From Heliocidaris tuberculata (lineage: Eukaryota > Echinodermata > Echinoidea > Camarodonta > Echinometridae): DNA of 64,000 nt. Shown here piece by piece: positions 1 through 11,462 of the stretch. The notes beneath the pieces are model-generated. The model had not been told where the DNA came from, ran no database searches, and worked only from the letters and a program-made list of their open reading frames with translations. The stretch is from assembly GCA_025618425.1 (NCBI GenBank), contig CM046850.1, positions 6,244,925-6,308,924 of the forward strand, in the 5' to 3' direction. Position 1 is the first letter of the stretch, and the number at the start of each line of letters is the position of its first letter. The translations under genes were made by a program, and so were the position numbers.

Positions 1-850
1 TCAAGAATGAGTGGCAGCTTACTTCTCCCTTTTCCCCCTCCTATAAACTCGAGTGCATCTTTTTGGTAAAAGTGCGGAGTATTTACACGCCGAAACGAGA
101 TACGTGGACAGGTAGTTCAGAAATGTGATCGCATATGATCGAGCATGCAAGCCAAGCAAAATGGCTGATTGCAAGTGATAGGCACTTCATACTAATGATG
201 ATATCATTTTCGAAGTGGATTCCTTCAAACCAATCCCTGGTCGAAGAGTATTGTAACGATGACAAGAGATAAAAAGTGGGAAACAGAAAGTGCGCTTCGT
301 TACAAAAATCTAGTGATAGTCCCTGAGGGCATTCTTCCGAGTAAGTTTTTATTTTTTTTATTTTTTTTTTTTTTTTTGGTGCCTTTCTCTAATACTATCT
401 ATTTCCTGAGATGGATCAAATATGAGAAATAACCCAGATGGAATCTGTGCTTCTTTTAATACATAATACCTTTCTTTAACGGTGAACTAATTCTGTCCCA
501 GAGGATTGATTTGAAATATGAATCCCGGAGAACAGAAGAAAAAAAAAAGACTTAAGGAAATGATTATTTATAAATTCATTTTGTTGATCGTTACCTAATC
601 TCCCCCACACTTTGATTAGACGGCTTGATAACGTATTGCTAAAAATAGTTTGAAATTACTATTATCATAAAGATGAAATAAATGGTATATCAGCTTGTTG
701 ATGCATACTATAAATCTACACCTAATCAAGGATTATCGTTCTCAGTGATTATTATTTTCTAAACTATTGTAATGAAATATGTAACTGTGTATAAGATTAG
801 AAATAAAGAAGTTGTCAGTAAGAAATGCATTCTTTTAAAAGATTAATGCT
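1..850. other. No gene seen; AT-rich spacer
   Basis: AT-rich single-copy-looking DNA with a T-rich run near 348-377. No open frame here has protein-like composition. I recognise no repeat family. Confidence 0.5.
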
Positions 851-854
851 ATTT

Positions 855-1790
855 TTAATGAAAAAACAGTCTGGTTATATAGCTATATTTTAAGATTAAT
901 GGAACAAAAGATGAGGAGTACATTGTATCGATGAATGCACTAGTATCAGAATGAACAGCATTATTAAGTAAGTCGAAGTTAAAGTCCCCAGCAATGTAAC
1001 AATGTTTATTCTCTTTCACAATTTTGCAAAGACATTCATCAAAGTGGTCATTGAACTCTGCACCACAAGTATCAGGAGACTTGTATACAGTTCCAACAAT
1101 CACGTTCTTCCCGCCTTCCTGGACAATTTCAATAAAAACAGTGTCTATTGATGAAGTACAAAAATCTAAATCGGGCCTTGGCTTGAAGGTGACATTCTCC
1201 CTGACATACATACATACACCCCCTCCTACACGACCTGTTCTATGTTTTTGAATAAGTTTGTAATTCGGCAAATTATAGAATGAATGCGGTTCTTCCTTAA
1301 ACCAAGTTTCTGTAAATGCATAAATTGTAAAATCGTGTTGGAGGGTGTGTATATAATCTTGAACAAGTGAAAACTTAGATATGAGACTTCTAACATTCAA
1401 GTGAAACAATGAAAACTGAGATTCTAATCCTTTACTACTCATTTTAGCATTGAAAGTGTCATTGAAATAGTATTTACAATCGGAAATTTGGTCCTCTAAC
1501 TGGGAACATTCGACTTCATTCATTGAAAACACATCGAAATGTAAATTATCATATCTTCTATTATAAAATTGAGAATGATCTTCTTGAAAGAAGGTAAAAA
1601 GAGTGAAATGAAAGTCCACATCATCAACTATATGATTAAAAGGAAGGGCATCACTTAAACAAAGATGACATATCCAGGGTAATGAATATAAATTGACTTT
1701 AGCACAATCTACATGACATATACTTCCACATGAGCAAACATGCACAGACTCATTCTTTTTTGCATGCTTAAAACAAATAGTACATCGCAT
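855..1790 (-). pseudogene. ORF2 N-terminal part: PHD-like finger + APE endonuclease, truncated
   Basis: This is the 311-residue start of a non-LTR retrotransposon polyprotein. Residues 3-44 form a PHD-like zinc finger: C3/C6, C19/C21, C25-H26, C29, then W39 two residues before C41/C44. An acidic linker follows. An exonuclease/endonuclease/phosphatase domain then starts near residue 126. Visible motifs are the LNVRS segment (131-135) with the metal-site Asn, the ETW segment with catalytic Glu (161-163), GTVYKSPD (233-240), and GDFN (268-271). In active elements this domain nicks target DNA. The protein breaks off just after the segment that normally reads like PTRIT, so the final SDH-type motif and the whole reverse transcriptase are absent. 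The ATG is kept because the zinc-finger cysteines begin at residue 3. The exact clade (CR1 versus L2) cannot be fixed by eye. Confidence 0.85.
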
Positions 1791-1906
1791 TTAGACAGAT
1801 AATAATATTGAAATTAACAAACATGGAATCAACAGCATAACAAGAAAATGACAAAAACAAAAATATCAATCTTCTTACATAGCAGTCCAAAATGTTTGAA
1901 AATTGT

Positions 1907-2396
1907 TCATGAAAAGTCCAGTTCCGATAATTTAGCAAGATGAATTTCCCGGGTTACCTTGATGCGTCCGCCGTTTGGTTCGCTGACGACGATTACTCCA
2001 TCCTGTGTCCATACTCGATGATCAGTATTTTTAGTTGCTTTTCGGATTTTCCACAGAAGATTTGATCTCATTTTCGTTAGATTCTCGTTGATGTACACAC
2101 AGGGGATTTCGGTAGCTTCCTTCAAACGTTTCCGAACGCTATAAACTCTCTCGCGGGCGCTGTAGTTCGTGAACTTTACGATGATGTTTCGGGCCTTCGT
2201 CGTGGTGTTCGATGTCGGTTGATCAGGATCGTTCTCCTTCGATGGTACGACATCGTGTCGAGCAGGACCAAGACGATGGATCCGATCGATGTCCCCAACG
2301 TTGACCTCGACTTTCAGGTTTTGACGACAGAGATTTCTGATCACTTCTGTTGTGTTTTCTCCACCCTTATCTTCCACTCCTGGAACAGTATAAAAT
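1907..2396 (-). pseudogene. ORF1 C-terminal part (RNA-binding protein of non-LTR element), 5' broken
   Basis: About 160 residues remain of the nucleic-acid-binding ORF1 protein of an L1/CR1-like element. It contains DIDRIHRLG, then an RRM-like strand segment rich in basic residues (RNIIVKFTNY, later SVRKRLK), then the C-terminal domain pattern VYINENLTKMRSNLLWKIRK and a VWTQDGVIVV strand. It ends 116 bases before the ORF2 start, which supports one element. The apparent start at 2377 is a GTG codon, not a real start. The frame is open only to a TGA near 2397. A +1-shifted frame continues upstream to about 2520 with a charged, partly plausible ORF1 sequence, so I infer a frameshift plus loss of the true N-terminus. 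In such elements this protein coats the RNA. Confidence 0.8.
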
Positions 2397-2520
2397 CAAG
2401 AACCCTATGCTCGTGCCTTTTATTCCGACAGTAACCGTCATCCACGTCAATGTATCGCTGCAAGCATTCTTCAAAGTAGAAGATATTATATATTACAAAT
2501 TTGCAGATATCGCAACTTTA

Positions 2521-3139
2521 ATATCTAGACGATCTACAGGATGTCGAAATCTGAGGATTTCCGTACAGAAATCCCCAAAGCTTCGCATTCATCAAACAAC
2601 CCTATGTAAAGGCAAACAAACTATTCCCATATTGTAAATATTCAAATGTATATTTAACATGATTGTGGTTAGCTCAAGATAGATGTCGGCATGGTCGTGT
2701 GAATCGGTGTTCTAGTTATGTCTTTGTTTGCCGCGGATGAGAGAGATATAGCCATGAAGCTGACACCAGTGATCATGGTGATGAGCGTCAGAAACAGGGG
2801 CGTCGCTGTTGGAAAGTTTCTAGCTCCCTTGTCGGAAAATTGGTCGGATCCCCCCCCCCCCCCCTTAATTCAAAATGATCTGGCGACGGCCCTTGTCAGG
2901 AACATGTGTGAAGGATATTACCTGAACTTTGACCTATTTTTACAAACCTCTTATTTTGCAACACCAGGTAAAGTCATCATGATCATGATGATCATATTCT
3001 ATCGATATGAGACTATATATATATCAATTAATTGAATTCTTTTATTGCACACCATAATGAGTATTAATTCTTTCGTCTTTGTATGGCATTCAATAACTAC
3101 AAGTCTACAACCATTTTCGCTTTTGCGCTAGGAAAAAAT
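2521..3139. repeat. Spacer with a poly-C-centred repeat
   Basis: No gene is supported. From about 2796 to 2890 lies a repeat with a GGGGCGTCGC-like edge, a run of 15 C, and a region resembling the poly-C repeats at 6.8-7.1 kb and 55.1 kb (phrases like TTCAAAATG next to the C run and a GGCGACG/GGCTACG edge). The family is likely a degenerate DNA transposon or simple interspersed repeat. Confidence 0.4.
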
Positions 3140-3415
3140 TCATGGCGGTAGAATAATATGAGATATCAAGTTGGCGTCTGCATTTGCGTATAGGTTCAGA
3201 ACCAGCTTGATTATTTTCTTCAAATGAGACAAGAGTTGAGTTTCATTATTCTTGGAAATATCAGAAGATCCCAGCTTCTCCGATAGAGGGATTGGGAGGT
3301 ACATGGGAGAACCATATCGTAAGTACTGATGAGTGCATGATGCTTTTCCAAGAATGGAAAGCAAACATAAAGTTGCAAGAAGAAGAATTTCTCCTCCTTT
3401 GCCATGTTTGCTCAT
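3140..3415 (-). CDS. Possible small secreted protein or first exon (unrecognised)
   Basis: A 91-residue ATG-initiated frame, not a microsatellite translation. Residues 1-27 look like a classical signal peptide: charged start, then the hydrophobic core ILLLATLCLLSIL, then small residues before a likely cleavage after ASC. The remainder is a mature-looking segment with YLRYG near residue 32, a predicted Asn glycosylation site (NNET), a dilysine (LKKIIK) and a C-terminal proline pair. I do not recognise a family; neuropeptide or small secreted precursors have this build. The frame could continue by splicing (a GT occurs in the AAGCTGGTTCTG stretch). A TTAA-flanked MITE ends 43 bases upstream of the ATG, so any promoter or 5' UTR would be inside it. 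A chance ORF of this length is quite possible. Confidence 0.3.
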   Translation of the reverse strand: MSKHGKGGEILLLATLCLLSILGKASCTHQYLRYGSPMYLPIPLSEKLGSSDISKNNETQLLSHLKKIIKLVLNLYANADANLISHIILPP

Positions 3416-3457
3416 CAGGAGATAGCCGACTAGTAACTGATGATAAAAACTGACATA

Positions 3458-3872
3458 TTAACCCTTTCAGGACAGGAATTATTTAAGGGGTAAATTGATC
3501 ACATTTTGTTCTTCAAATTGGCAACAATAATATTTTCCTTTTAGTGCTACATGGTTCTAAAAAAATGTAATGTCTTTGAAAACAATATGCATCATTAGAA
3601 ACTTAGTCGAAAGTTGAAAAAAATTGCCAATTTTGATAAAAACAGTGATTTGGAACCTCTCAATGTGTTGCCAATTTAAGGATTTTCAAGCTTATTCTCC
3701 TTTTTAAAATTCCTGGCATCAAACACAATTTGGTCATGCAACAAAAATGGAAACAATGTGTGTAGAAATTTATGCTCTTTCTACTCATGCATCTGGTATA
3801 TTTTTTAGAGCTCTGAATCAAAAGTTATTGAGCCAAACCACAAAATGTGGTCAATTGCCTCAAAAGGGTTAA
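3458..3872 (+). mobile_element. MITE family B, copy 1 (TTAA-flanked)
   Basis: Begins TTAACCCTTTCAGGAC and ends AAAGGGTTAA, giving imperfect terminal inverted repeats immediately inside TTAA. The 415-bp body closely matches copies at 21893-22300 and 56736-57150 (shared phrases such as GGCAACAATAATA, CTCATGCATCT, AAAGTTATTGAGCC). It has no coding capacity. TTAA target duplication points to piggyBac- or Kolobok-type mobilisation in trans. Confidence 0.85.
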
Positions 3873-4149
3873 ATGAGTTATTCGACCGCATTGTGCTATG
3901 AATAATCGATTGTGGATCACAAGTTATGTATAAAGTTAGATAACATTATTAACGAATCCCAACCTCTTCTTTGATAACAACAACATCAACAAACACAAAG
4001 GAAATTAATTGAATCTACTGCCTTTTTCAGTTTATAGAATATGGTTCACATTTATCATTAAACCTTCACAAAAGGAAATTGCTGATTTTCAGGAAAAAAA
4101 ACTAAGTCCTCAAGTTGATCAAATATTTAGGATAAATGAAATTATTTGT

Positions 4150-4275
4150 TGGAAAATAATATGTGTTTGTGCTGAAGAGTGCGTGTATGTGTGGGTGCGC
4201 TGGCGAATGTGTGTGTATATGGGTGTGTGCGCGCAGGTGAGCGTGTGTATGTGTGTGATGGGGGGGGGGGGGGGT
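4150..4275 (+). repeat. TG-rich tract ending in a poly-G run
   Basis: Irregular TGTG/GTGCG sequence followed by about 15 G at 4260-4275. Low-complexity, potentially Z-DNA and quadruplex forming. Confidence 0.8.
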
Positions 4276-4887
4276 TTCCAAGTGGTGGTTTTGACGTAGA
4301 TCACAGCAGCACCGAAGCGTCTTCATCAGTGAATGCATATTCATGGTGGATGGCGCGAACCTTCAGCGATAAGAATGAAATCGACAGAATAGAAATATGA
4401 CTCTTATGCCTACAATTGCAGACCGATCAATACCGAATAAACGTCATTATATTCGAGGGGTGTCCCAATTATACAGCCCAGGAGGGCGACAATCATGGAT
4501 ATTATATAAGGTCGCTCCCCAATGCGATAACTGTTAAAATTGCTCTTTCGGAGAATCTGAAGGCTGTACTGCGTGTGCGGTGTGTATATCACACTGAGAA
4601 ACCACTGAATCTTTTCAGTTTTTGAATGAAAACTTCTGTAAGTCCATTGTGTAAAGATTGCAAGAGTTACACAAAAGACAAAAAACAAACAAACTGAAAA
4701 TATCATTTTCCTATTCAAATATTTAGTCTTACCTAATATTTATTTTCTCCTATCATTTATGTAAATCACCTAAAATAGAATAACAATAAAAAGGTCCTAA
4801 AATGTGTATTACGTTATTGGTGATACTATCATTACAGTTTGACAAGGCCAAAATCAGTGCATCATTTTCTGCTAGCGTTTGTACTGT

Positions 4888-4930
<43 letters not shown>

Positions 4931-5260
4931 GAGAGAGAGGGAGATTCTTAAGTCAGTTTGCAAACATTACAAGCATAATTTTGTCCTCCTGACGGGTGAA
5001 TTTCATTTGATGATGGGTTATGTTTTTGATTGTTTAGATCGGGATAATTTTTATGAAAGAAAAGAAAAGATTGATGTCTGAAATCAAATTGGCTTAGATT
5101 TATCTTACTCATGGTTAACCGAGAGCACGTGAGGGGTTTCTCATTATACACATACAACAAAATAATATGGCGCCACGTTTTGATAAGATTGTCTGTACTC
5201 TGCCGCAATAATCCTAATCGAATGGAACAGGTCTGACGACATCCCTTTTCGAGGCATGTC
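4276..5260. repeat. Spacer with (GA)n microsatellite at 4890-4944
   Basis: No gene seen. A nearly pure GA tract of about 50 bases lies at 4890-4944; the rest is unremarkable. Confidence 0.7.
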
Positions 5261-5611
5261 TTAAAGAGAAGACTGAGTTCTGGTAGAGTTTAAAAACGTT
5301 TTTTGAGCTTTCTCATTCTTTTCATGTCAGTTGGGAAGAACCTCATAGTAGAAGTTTCCTCTGAAAAGGATTGCGAAAAAGATTAAATGTTCTGGCCAAA
5401 CATTCATGCCACATAATGTGTGAAGTCCCCACATATCCATTTCTGCATGCAGTGCTTGTGCTTTTCAGCGAGATTGGGTCAACTTATTATTTTGATAATT
5501 CAAAAACCTATACACCAATTCTTCTGTAGCAATGATTAACATTTCCCAATTGCTCCAAGATAGTTTCTTTCACGATGTAATCGCATGACCAGAACTCAAC
5601 TTTATCTTTAA
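5261..5611 (+). mobile_element. MITE family C, copy 1 (TTAA-flanked)
   Basis: Starts TTAAAGAGAAGACTGAG and ends with the inverse of that end (CCAGAACTCAAC...TTTAA). Arms are about 23 bp. The body matches copies at 26171-26555, 37267-37627 and, reversed, 56339-56739 (shared TTCATGTCAGTT..GAAGAAC, TAGTCCC.. and GCATGCAGTGC segments). Non-coding and non-autonomous. Confidence 0.85.
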
Positions 5612-6065
5612 CAGGGAGAAGTAATAATCATGTGAAATGTTAAAAATAAACACACTTTCTCTCGATTTCTATGCTGAATGACATCATTTTTTATGCATGT
5701 TTACTCCTTATCGTACATTTCCTGTTTTCTTTCTCTTCTCCCCTAAAATCCCATTTCTTCTCCATCTCTCTTCCATGATTTTTTTCCTCTGCTCTATTTC
5801 CCCCTCTAAATTTAGCTTTCTCGGTGAGCTATTTACTTTGGATGATATGGACCTGAATGACATTTGGGCCGATCTTTTTTTCGATGAATTGAAATTCAAT
5901 CCCAAATGCTTTGATGAACTCCCCTATTGGTGTATTGGCTTGTTTTAGTGGAAAATAAACAGATTGAAAAGTAAATGGAATTACGAACAGAAGAGGTAAA
6001 GACGGAGAGTGATATGTTGGATAGTGGAAGAGTGAGATAAGTGATACAAGTTTGATAGATATAGG
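5612..6065. other. No gene seen; spacer
   Basis: AT-rich DNA with pyrimidine-rich stretches near 5720-5820. The open frames here are pyrimidine-composition artefacts or too short to support. Confidence 0.45.
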
Positions 6066-6118
6066 GGAAGAGGGAGAGAGAGATAGATAGATAGAGAGAG
6101 AGAGAGAGATAGATATAT

Positions 6119-6171
<53 letters not shown>
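6066..6171 (+). repeat. (GA)n / (GATA)n microsatellite
   Basis: Compound GA and GATA tract, almost uninterrupted from 6072 to 6170. Confidence 0.95.
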
Positions 6172-6173
<2 letters not shown>

Positions 6174-6424
6174 AATAAAAGAGGTAGATGATCAGGGATA
6201 TTATGGTAATGCCTTTAGATTCATCATTGGCATCTCCATAGTACCCCCTAAAAGTAGAAACAATTATTTTCTAAAATACAATATTGAACAAACATCCATC
6301 ATCAACATCACTTTAGCACGAGGCAGTCTCTTTGACCTCAATTATCATAAAAGTCGTTACTTATTTCTCGAGAATGATCTCTAAAATGGTGAAGTGATCA
6401 TCACTGCCAAAAGAACTGAAACGT

Positions 6425-6710
6425 AGAGAATACCAGTGGCGTAGCCATAGTAGCACTGGGATGTAGGGGTGCTTTCTCCTCCCATATCTCTCTCGAGGGA
6501 AAGAAAGATCATGACAGAAAGACTGGGAGAGAGAGAGGGGAAAGTGAGAAATGGAGGGAGAGAGAAAGAGGAAGGCAGAGAGACAGGGGGAGAGGGGATG
6601 TGAGAAAGAGAGGGAGAGAGACAGAGAGAGAGAGAGAAAGACAGACAGAAAGAGAGAGAGCAAGATAAAGATAGACATAGAGGGAGATAAAGATAGAATG
6701 TGAAAAGGAA
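6425..6710. repeat. GA-rich low-complexity block
   Basis: A phrase CAGTGGCGTAGCC near 6431 resembles the end of an interspersed DNA transposon. It is followed by about 200 bases of impure GAGAGG/GACAGA sequence. Long serine/leucine-rich minus-strand frames here are translations of this tract. Confidence 0.7.
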
Positions 6711-6775
6711 CTCCACCACCACCTCCATGACCTCACAGACACAGACCATCGTACTTCACCGACCTACCGTTGCAG

Positions 6776-7078
6776 TGCCCCCCCCCCATGGGCACAAATC
6801 CAGGGGGACAGGGGGACATGTCCCCCCCCCCACCTTTTTGAAGATAGGCGAATTCCCCCCCCCCCCCATTTTTGATTTTTTTTTTTTGGGGGGGGGGAGC
6901 TTTCAGAGAATTTTGGAGGAGAATGTCCCCCCCCCCCTCCCCCGACCTTTTTGAATAACCTTTTTTTTCTTTTTTTTTCTTTTTTTTTTGCTTGTCAGAG
7001 AATTTTGGAAGCGAATGTCCCCCCCCCCCCACCTTTCAAAATGGATTTGCGCCACTGCCCCCCCCCCCCCCCTCACCA
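6776..7078. repeat. Composite repeat with eight poly-C/poly-G runs
   Basis: Three near-copies of a module (poly-C, ACCTTTTTGAA-like, then TCAGAGAATTTTGGA.GCGAATGT, then poly-C) are arranged in tandem at about 85-bp spacing, with C runs of 10-15, one G run and T runs. The right edge reads TGGATTTGCGCCACTG, mirrored by CACAAATCCAGGGGG at the left. It looks like one expanded or nested interspersed repeat. Confidence 0.75.
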
Positions 7079-7590
7079 CTCTGGATTTACATTTAGCCCA
7101 TAGCATGTGATTTGGCACTAGTGAACTACAACTTCGTGAGGAAAGGGTAAACTTGCTTATAGACGAGATCCAATTGATTCATGGGGGACTTAAAAGTTGG
7201 AGTTCGATCAGTAGAAATTTGTCTTACTGGACAATACTACGTTCCTTGCTGACAGGTCGGCACAAGATCAAAGAGAAAGGAGGGCGATTGGAGACTGTAA
7301 GAAAATGAACCTGAACTTGATCTAAAGTGTGGAATCGTGATTAAAGAGGGGGAGACAGTGGATGAAAATAATGAGAGGAAGAAAATACACTTAAAAGATG
7401 ACTGAGGATGGAGATAAAGATTGCCGAAATATGGGGGGTATTTTGTATTACTTTAGAAGAAGAGCGAAGGCAGGGTAGAATTTGAAAATGGGGTAGAAGA
7501 AAAGGAAGGATTTCGAATATGAGTACATTTGACCTCAGAGGCACGAGAAAGAGAGAGAGAGAGAGATAGAGAGAGTGAGAAAAAGAGAGG

Positions 7591-7624
<34 letters not shown>

Positions 7625-7906
7625 AACGTGGAGGGTGCGATAAAGATATAATTTAAAGCAAGATTCCTTTCTTTTGGGATGCGCAATTGACCCCGTTGAT
7701 AGCCTTTGATAATGACAAGTTACCCTATAAAAACGAGCCCAAACTTAACTCGTCGTCATAAAACGTCCTATATTATCACAAAGAGTATATCACTTTTTAG
7801 AAATAGATTTACTTTACATGCGATCATTTTTAGTCACATTCGGCTTCTTGAGATCAAAATGAACTATGTGACACGTACAGTGCGTCTCAGAAAAAAATAC
7901 GAAACC
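7079..7906. repeat. Spacer with GA microsatellite at 7547-7625
   Basis: No gene supported. A GA tract with GATA/GAAA interruptions occupies 7547-7625. Confidence 0.7.
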
Positions 7907-8418
7907 TTAAAAGGAAATGTAAAGTTTTGGTAAGCCCTCAAAAATTGTTCGTCAGATTTCTTCAATTTTTGTTGATAAATAGCGAGATAAAAGCAATACT
8001 AAGACACTGTGAAGATTTCGCCTCCTAAAGTTTAATATTAAAGAAATAAGAGGCAAAAACTAATTTATGTGCCGGGACAGGCACGTAAAATCCCAACAAA
8101 GGCAGCATGTGCTATACACTGTACACAAACGTGCAAAAACCAATGATGAGTAGCTACACACAGTGCACACACGCTGTCTCTATGCGAAGCCCCGAGATTG
8201 CTGTTCGGGGAGCCGTCGGGGTGGAAGGGTCCTAGCATAATGGCAGTGATCAAGCATTCCTTACAGATATTTACACTGAAATTCACCAGAAATCATAGAT
8301 GGAATACCAAATGATCTCTTACAGACATCTTTTGATACAAGGAGAACAACATGAGACTATATTTAACATGTTTCTTTCCAATTTTCTTTTTGCTACCAAT
8401 ACTGTACATGAGCTTTAA
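7907..8418 (+). mobile_element. MITE family D, copy 1 (TTAA-flanked), undisrupted
   Basis: Ends pair as TTAAAAGGAAATGTAAAG and the inverse TTAAAGCTCATGTACAG. The 512-bp body is highly similar to 59093-59624 and, more distantly, to 36296-37192 (GTGCCGGGACAGGCAC, GGAGCCGTCGGGG and ACATCTTTTGATA segments). No coding capacity. It holds the uninterrupted site ATCAAGC at 8249-8255, which corresponds to the 25-bp hairpin insertion point in copy 3. Confidence 0.9.
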
Positions 8419-8940
8419 AACAAATGCTAATTGTGAACACTATAGGCTGTATAAAGTATTACAATACTTTGTTTTTTTCATGAATTAGAAGTAACTTTTG
8501 TTAAATGATACATTGATAGCATTAATTCATACATTCTTCAGAGAGCAATATTGCTTTGAAAATGGCATGTAAAAATCCATTTGTGCATAAATTTATTTTT
8601 ACATGTCATTTTTAAAATGAGGCGGCTCGGTAAAGCATGCAAGTAGGAATGCCATCAAGGTATTATTTGAAAGCAGAATACTTCTACTTTGAGGAAATTG
8701 AAGTCATAGAGCCTAAGTGTAGTTAAAATAACCTTTCGTTTTAGGGTTGTTGATTTTTCTGGGACGGCACTGTATACGTCTTTTGTGAAAAAAAAATATT
8801 TTCCATATAATTATTTCATACAATAAATTGTCTAGGTAATTAAGAGCATGATATCTTCTAGTATTGGTCCCCGTGTATGTGAAAGGGGCGCAGTGGGGTG
8901 TGTCTCAACATTGAGGGGATACCGCCAGCATCATGGGGAT
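8419..8940. other. No gene seen; spacer
   Basis: AT-rich DNA between family D copy 1 and the G27 run. No repeat or frame recognised. Confidence 0.45.
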
Positions 8941-8967
8941 GGGGGGGGGGGGGGGGGGGGGGGGGGG
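8941..8967 (+). repeat. Run of 27 G
   Basis: Longest homopurine G run in the window, preceded by GGGGAT. Assembly length may be unreliable. Confidence 0.9.
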
Positions 8968-10450
8968 AGGAGGCACCGCTTTTAATCTTTCAATGAAATT
9001 TAAATTAATAAGGTCATTAATTGGGGAGGATGTCGGAGGTTATCGTGCTGTCCACTTTTCAAAAAAAACTTTCCCTCTCGTTTGTTTCTTTCTCTCTTTA
9101 AGCCATTTGATTTGGGGGCACGTACTCTATTGGGCCCTGCCCGAGGGGCGTTGAAGGGGCGTTGTCCCCATGGAAACCCTCTCCTCTCCCTCTTGCCTCG
9201 CTTTCCATTATATCATCGATCATGACCATCACGCATGCACAAACGCGCAGAGATATTCGACCTCTGACCCCTGTATGAAAACGTCTCAATCCAATGATAG
9301 CTGGATGACGGTTGATGAAAAGATAATGAATGATTCAAACCAGATTTCAAGCATCCTTCTCGATGGGTTCCGAGGCAGATGGATTTCATTCCTTTTTCTC
9401 CTCCTCCGCGCTTGATCTAAAACATCCAGACGTAACATACTTCACAATCATACCGACTTTTAAAGGGAGCCAAATCACCAGATATATTGTCTTGCTCTGT
9501 GTATTTGGAGATCGATGCTGTTATCCGATATGCAAAATGATTACCTTTATACTTCTTCTTGTAAGATATATTGCCAGTTTTAGATACTGATTCTTTTCTG
9601 AATAGACTCACTCGATTAACTTCCTGGCGGGCTTCAATAAAAAGAAAATCGTCATGCTTTTATATGTTTATGCTATTCAGTCTTTTAACTATTTGAAGTT
9701 ATCAAATAGTTTTATTTGGGGAATGACGATACGTCTTTTAGCGATATACAAAGTACTATCTTTCTGTTGATTTGTTACATTTAAAGAAACGACTTGTAGT
9801 GTCGAAAGTAATTAAATTACTGATTGATCAACCCACAAGAAACAGCGGGTCTTATGAGATTGATGACTCAGACTGACTAACGGTCGATTACACAGTTTGG
9901 TGTTTTTCTGCGATATATTTTTTTTCTCTTTACATGTACATTTAGCTAGATCATTAAAAAAAAATAAATACCGATTTACATCATGTACATAGTCAACAAT
10001 GCCCAGCAACTCTTATATGCAATATATATTGAATGATAGTTTACTGCAAAGTACTAAATAAAACTTCCCTTGATACCAAAACAACATGATAGCGTCTTAC
10101 ATTAACTATAGTTTAAAGAGGCAGCAGTTATGTAATGCACAGACATAATTATATTGTATAGGAATTAAATCTTAACAGCTCCTTATAATAATGTGAATAC
10201 AAAGGCGATTAAAACAAAACATGGGCTGGTGTGGACTCGAGAAAAATATCCTTACTCTATTCATGCCTTTTTAAAATCACATTTGTTTTTGTATCTTTTA
10301 TTTTTTATTTCTTATTTTTGTGTGTGTACCTTCTTTCCCTATGCATAACCTGGCTGAATGGGTTCCACCCCTTTCTTCTGTCTCTCTACATCGTTTGCAT
10401 GCTTCAATTATCTCATTCTTTTGTCCCCTTTTCCATGTTTTCTGTGTCCC
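8968..10450. other. No gene seen; spacer
   Basis: AT-rich sequence with no convincing frame, RNA gene or repeat recognised. A pyrimidine-rich stretch leads into the CT microsatellite. Confidence 0.45.
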
Positions 10451-10451
10451 G

Positions 10452-10500
<49 letters not shown>
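10451..10500 (+). repeat. (CT)n microsatellite
   Basis: About 25 uninterrupted CT units. Confidence 0.95.
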
Positions 10501-10506
<6 letters not shown>

Positions 10507-10705
10507 AAGTTCACGCTTAAGACATTTACTTCCAATTTTCAGTCATAATTATACAAAGTAATAAATGAACAAAATGAGGTACATGTATTTTAACAAAGTT
10601 ATGACAAGATATAAATTCATCGTAGTACATACATAATTGGAAGACTCACCTCTAAACGCAATGGCTCGGAGCGAGGGTGCCCTTAGGCGTTAGAGTACAT
10701 AATAA

Positions 10706-10706
10706 T

Positions 10707-10742
<36 letters not shown>

Positions 10743-10745
10743 TAT
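10706..10745 (+). repeat. (TA)n microsatellite
   Basis: TATATA tract with one TATG interruption. Confidence 0.9.
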
Positions 10746-11462
10746 TGAAAAAAGACAAAAATAAAAAGAAACACATGCAAATACACAACAACAACAGGAA
10801 GGGGGAAAACATTCCTAATTCGCTGAGCTCTATGTATGTTGCTCCCTCTTCATACACGCTTCTTGTTTTATGCATTTTTGTTCTTCGAAAACACCCTGTG
10901 CCATCAGACTTTGGTGGATGTTAGTTGATCTACCACCATTTACTCAAGAAGTGTCATGCTGTATATCCATGTCAGTCTCCCCATCTTCCCTTTCTATTCA
11001 AACTCTTGATCTCCCCAATAACAAGCCAATTTCCAAACAGCTTACTGCTTTCCCGATTCCATTCTTGTTTACCTCTCTCTCCTCTGTCTCTGTCTCCCTT
11101 TCTCCTCCTCCCTTAAATCACAACTCAGCTTCGCTATCTGAATGCCCATCTCTCAATCTCTCCCCGAACTTCACCTTCCATTAGTATTCCAAAGGTCTCT
11201 GGCGTCATCCGAGTTCATCCAGTCTCACTGTGATGTTGAACTGTTGAAGATGATATCCTCAAAAACATATAAAATGGCAGAGAAATGACAAATCATAATC
11301 GACACTATCTTTCTCCCTCTGTCTCTCTCTCTCCTTGACTTTCTTTCTATCAAGTTAGTCTCTCATCTCCCCTATCTTGAGCAAGCTCTCTCTCTCACCC
11401 CATCTCCCTCACTCTCTATCACTTTATTCTCTCCCTCTCTCTTTCTCTCCTTCTTCCTCAAC

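Larger units (their letters stand above)
855..2520 (-). mobile_element. Broken non-LTR retrotransposon (CR1/L2-like), minus strand
   Basis: The minus strand carries an ORF1 remnant followed after about 116 bases by the start of ORF2 (zinc finger plus APE-type endonuclease). This is the gene order of CR1/L2/Jockey-type non-LTR elements. The reverse transcriptase and 3' end are missing: ORF2 stops at the end of the endonuclease and unrelated AT-rich DNA follows. Loss of the 3' part is unusual, because target-primed integration normally loses the 5' part, so a later deletion or rearrangement is likely. The right boundary is uncertain; a frame-shifted extension of ORF1 may reach about 2520. Confidence 0.75.
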
